37,822 bases of DNA from assembly GCA_023433925.1 (NCBI GenBank), contig JAEYTO010000051.1:1-37822 (forward strand), read 5' to 3'. A program made the position numbers and the translations under genes. The DNA comes from Pseudomonadota bacterium. Lineage in GTDB: Bacteria; Desulfobacterota; Desulfovibrionia; Desulfovibrionales; Desulfovibrionaceae. Numbering within the stretch: position 1 is the first letter of the stretch; every line of letters starts with the position of its first letter. This document shows positions 35,929-37,822 of this stretch, piece by piece. A model generated the notes under the pieces. That model did not search any database. It saw only the letters and a list, made by a program, of their open reading frames with translations, and was not told the origin of the DNA.

Positions 35929-35995
35929 GGTGGATGTGGCCAAGAGGTTATGGGCATTGCCTAATCTCTGTACCTTTTCAGCGTGAAGAGTCAAT

Positions 35996-36949
35996 ATGCC
36001 GGGCGTGAGCAAGCTGTTCCAGACACCCCGCAACGTGGCCTGGCTGTCCATCGCGGCGTCCCTGGCCACCATGGCCCTCAAGTTCGGGGCCTGGCACCTC
36101 ACGGACTCCGTGGGCCTGCTCTCGGACGCGGCCGAGTCCATGGTCAACCTCACGGCCGGCAGCATCGCCCTAATGGCCCTGACCGTGGCCATGCGTCCGG
36201 CCGACGAGCAGCACGCCTATGGCCATGACAAGGCCGAGTACTTCTCCAGCGGGGCCGAAGGCATCCTCATCCTCGTGGCCTCGGTCGGCATCGTCTACGC
36301 CGCCGTAGGGCGCATGCTCGACCCCCAGCCGCTCAAGGAGCTGGGTCCGGGCCTGGCCGTTGCCGTCGTGGCCTCGGCCGTGAACCTCCTCGTGGCCAGG
36401 GTCATGCTGCGCATGTCCAGGCACTTCGACTCCATCACCCTGGAGGCCGACGCCAAACACCTCATGACCGATGTGTGGACCTCGGTCGGCGTGGTCGGCG
36501 GCCTGGCCGTGGTCTGGGCCATGCCCGAGTGGCGCATCCTCGACCCGCTCATGGCCCTGGCCGTGGCCGGGCACATCGTGTTCAGCGGCGTGAGCCTCAT
36601 TAAGCGCTCCGTGCATGGGCTGCTGGACCACGCTCTGCCGGCCGAGGAGCTGGCGGCCATCCACAAGGCCATCTGCCAGGCCGCGGGGGACGGCGCGATC
36701 TATCACGGCCTGCGCACGCGCAAATCCGGCTCGCGCCGGTTCATCGACTTCCACCTCCTCGTGCCCGGCGCCATGAGCGTGCGCGAGTCCCACGTGCTCA
36801 CCGAGGCCATCGAGCAGGGCATCGCCACCCGCCTCTCGCGCTCCCAGGTGACCATCCACGTGGAGCCCCTGGAGGACGGCAGCTCCTGGGACGGCGGCCA
36901 CGTGGGCGGCATTGCGTACCAGCCCAAGGTCTGCAAACCCACGGAGTAG
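35996..36949 (+). CDS. cation diffusion facilitator (CDF) metal exporter
   Basis: CDF proteins export divalent metals from the cytoplasm in exchange for protons. The 317-residue protein has about six membrane helices, then a C-terminal cytosolic ferredoxin-like domain (about 215-300). TM5 has the H-x-x-x-D motif (AKHLMTDVWTS). In TM2 the usual D-x-x-x-D is E-S-M-V-N (LLSDAAESMVNL), a variant seen in some CDF groups, so the metal is not predictable (Zn, Co, Ni, Fe and Mn are all possible). A conserved YGHDKAEYF follows TM2. A GAAGAG-type ribosome binding site lies five bases upstream of ATG 35996. Nothing else recognisable lies between its end and 37012. Confidence 0.92.
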   Translation: MPGVSKLFQTPRNVAWLSIAASLATMALKFGAWHLTDSVGLLSDAAESMVNLTAGSIALMALTVAMRPADEQHAYGHDKAEYFSSGAEGILILVASVGIVYAAVGRMLDPQPLKELGPGLAVAVVASAVNLLVARVMLRMSRHFDSITLEADAKHLMTDVWTSVGVVGGLAVVWAMPEWRILDPLMALAVAGHIVFSGVSLIKRSVHGLLDHALPAEELAAIHKAICQAAGDGAIYHGLRTRKSGSRRFIDFHLLVPGAMSVRESHVLTEAIEQGIATRLSRSQVTIHVEPLEDGSSWDGGHVGGIAYQPKVCKPTE

Positions 36950-37012
36950 GCGCGAAGGCTGCTTCCCGATCGTTGCGCCCGGAGATGGGCTAGGGCCTGT
37001 ACGCTATCGGAG

Positions 37013-37130
37013 TGGAGTCGCCCCGTTTCCATGGAGGGCTAACGGCTTGGGATTTCAAAGGGCCGCTACGCATTGCTCGTACGCCAGAGGCGACATGTAG
37101 TCGAGGGTCGAATGCCGCCTGCGCCGCTTT
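37013..37130 (-). pseudogene. IS3-family transposase C-terminal remnant, interrupted by IS630
   Basis: On the minus strand the frame reads RRRHSTLDYMSPLAYEQCVA and stops at TGA 37057-37055, followed by an IS3 right end to about 37013. It matches the remnant at 9020-9133 through both coding and terminal sequence, but is not frameshifted at the LAYEQ site. Its upstream part is cut off at about 37130, where the IS630 element begins next to a TA, the known IS630 target dinucleotide. Confidence 0.75.
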
Positions 37131-37144
37131 AAAGCACTTTGCAA

Positions 37145-37822
37145 TTAAGCTGAGATATATCCACAGGCTCTGAACCATCCTCTGGCATTCTCAGGGGTGA
37201 TCAGGTCAAGGGCTGCTGCAACTGCTGCATAAAGAGCCTCCTGAGTGCGTGCTTTCGCGCTTCGGAGGCTCTCTTTCACCTTGCTCCACATCTGTTCGAT
37301 GGGATTTAGGTCCGGCGAGTACGCGGGCAGCCACCAGAACTCGGCTCCAGCTTGCCGTATAAGCTCGTGAGCTTCCTTGTTCTTATGCGCCGAAAGATTG
37401 TCAGCCACCACGATATCCCCAGGTCTAAGCGTCGGGGCCAAAACTGTTCGGATGTATTCTCGAAACACGCGTCCTGTTGTCGCACCCTCGATGGCCATGC
37501 ACGCGACCTCTCCATCAAGCCGGATTGAGGAGATCATGGTCGTGACATTCCAGTGCCCTCCTGGAGCATGGTCATGGCAACGCTTGCCGCCAAGCGCGCG
37601 TCCCCGCAGCCTGGTCATGTTCGTCTTGGCGCCAGATTCGTCAATGAAGACAAAACGGCGAGGATCCGTATCTGCTTGCAAGGACGACCACATCACGCGT
37701 GCGGCTTTGATATCATCTCTTTCTTGCTCGTCGGCGCGCAGTGTTTTTTTTAAATTTCAAACCTAAGCGCTTGAGCGTCCTATGAATGGTCGAAGGATGG
37801 CAGTCCAAATTCAGTGCTGCCT
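37145..37822 (-). mobile_element. IS630-family transposase, split by a one-base frame change, cut by the window edge
   Basis: The minus strand carries the catalytic half of an IS630/Tc1-mariner DDE transposase: first Asp in FIDESG, second in VADNLSAHK, and Glu in DLNPIEQMWSKVK, ending at TAA 37147-37145. Upstream (37757-37822) another frame encodes the end of the DNA-binding part (TIHRTLKRLGLKFKK). The two join at a run of eight A residues (complement of T 37744-37751), where dropping one A restores the expected KKTLRADEQERD. This could be slippage-based expression or a mutation. The element inserted into an older IS3 remnant. The start of the gene and its outer inverted repeat lie beyond the window. 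Confidence 0.88.

Overview
This 37.8 kb window is high-GC bacterial chromosome. It most likely comes from a Desulfovibrionales-type member of the Desulfobacterota (the sulfate-reducing 'Deltaproteobacteria'). That rests on a rubrerythrin/PerR pair typical of anaerobes, a complete N-ATPase operon, a GC-rich double-hairpin intergenic repeat (26886-26947) of a kind I associate with Desulfovibrio genomes, and the mix of sigma-54 and two-component genes. The taxonomic call is an inference: there is no rRNA or tRNA here to anchor it.

Layout from left to right. (1) The extreme left is the 5' end of an IS5-type transposase cut by the window edge. A NodI/NodJ-like ABC exporter follows (209-1920). (2) A compact minus-strand defence operon (1927-4381) holds a C5-cytosine methyltransferase, a probable PD-(D/E)XK restriction endonuclease and a Vsr mismatch endonuclease, all joined by ATGA overlaps. 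(3) Next come malate synthase A and a YdfG-like SDR (4597-7074), separated by a strongly structured three-way-junction element just upstream of the malate synthase ribosome binding site, then a small exported EF-hand protein and a rubrerythrin plus PerR oxidative-stress pair. (4) A degraded IS3 end borders an envelope-stress-like cluster on the minus strand (9135-12724): a small periplasmic protein, a large MscS channel, a glycine-zipper lipoprotein and a Rap1a-family protein. (5) A two-gene RND efflux pump (13096-17636) is read to the right, then glycogen phosphorylase with an overlapping coiled-coil gene of unknown function (17859-21391). (6) A GlrK-QseG-GlrR-like operon is read to the left (histidine kinase, lipoprotein, NtrC-type regulator; 21441-25155), diverging from a flavin disulfide reductase (25521-26867).

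(7) The largest coherent system is the operon 27203-34904: a universal stress protein followed at once by atpD-C-Q-R-B-E-F-A-G, the characteristic gene order of the N-type F-ATPase. There is no separate delta gene, and the b subunit carries a delta-like C-terminal domain. The c subunit has an E-S-T-x-x-Y ion-ligand signature plus a second glutamate in helix 1, which leaves Na+ versus H+ coupling open. (8) The right end has a YheT-type hydrolase diverging from a CDF metal transporter. After these comes a second IS3 remnant, homologous to the one near 9.1 kb, interrupted by an IS630 element that runs off the window.

I found no CRISPR array, prophage, tRNA or rRNA. I cannot point to a clearly new multi-gene system. 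The best candidates for undescribed biology are the structured element before malate synthase (6222-6312), the unassigned restriction enzyme, the coiled-coil partner of glycogen phosphorylase, and the divergent sigma-54-activator loop with its unusual proline/glutamate/threonine-repeat sensor kinase.
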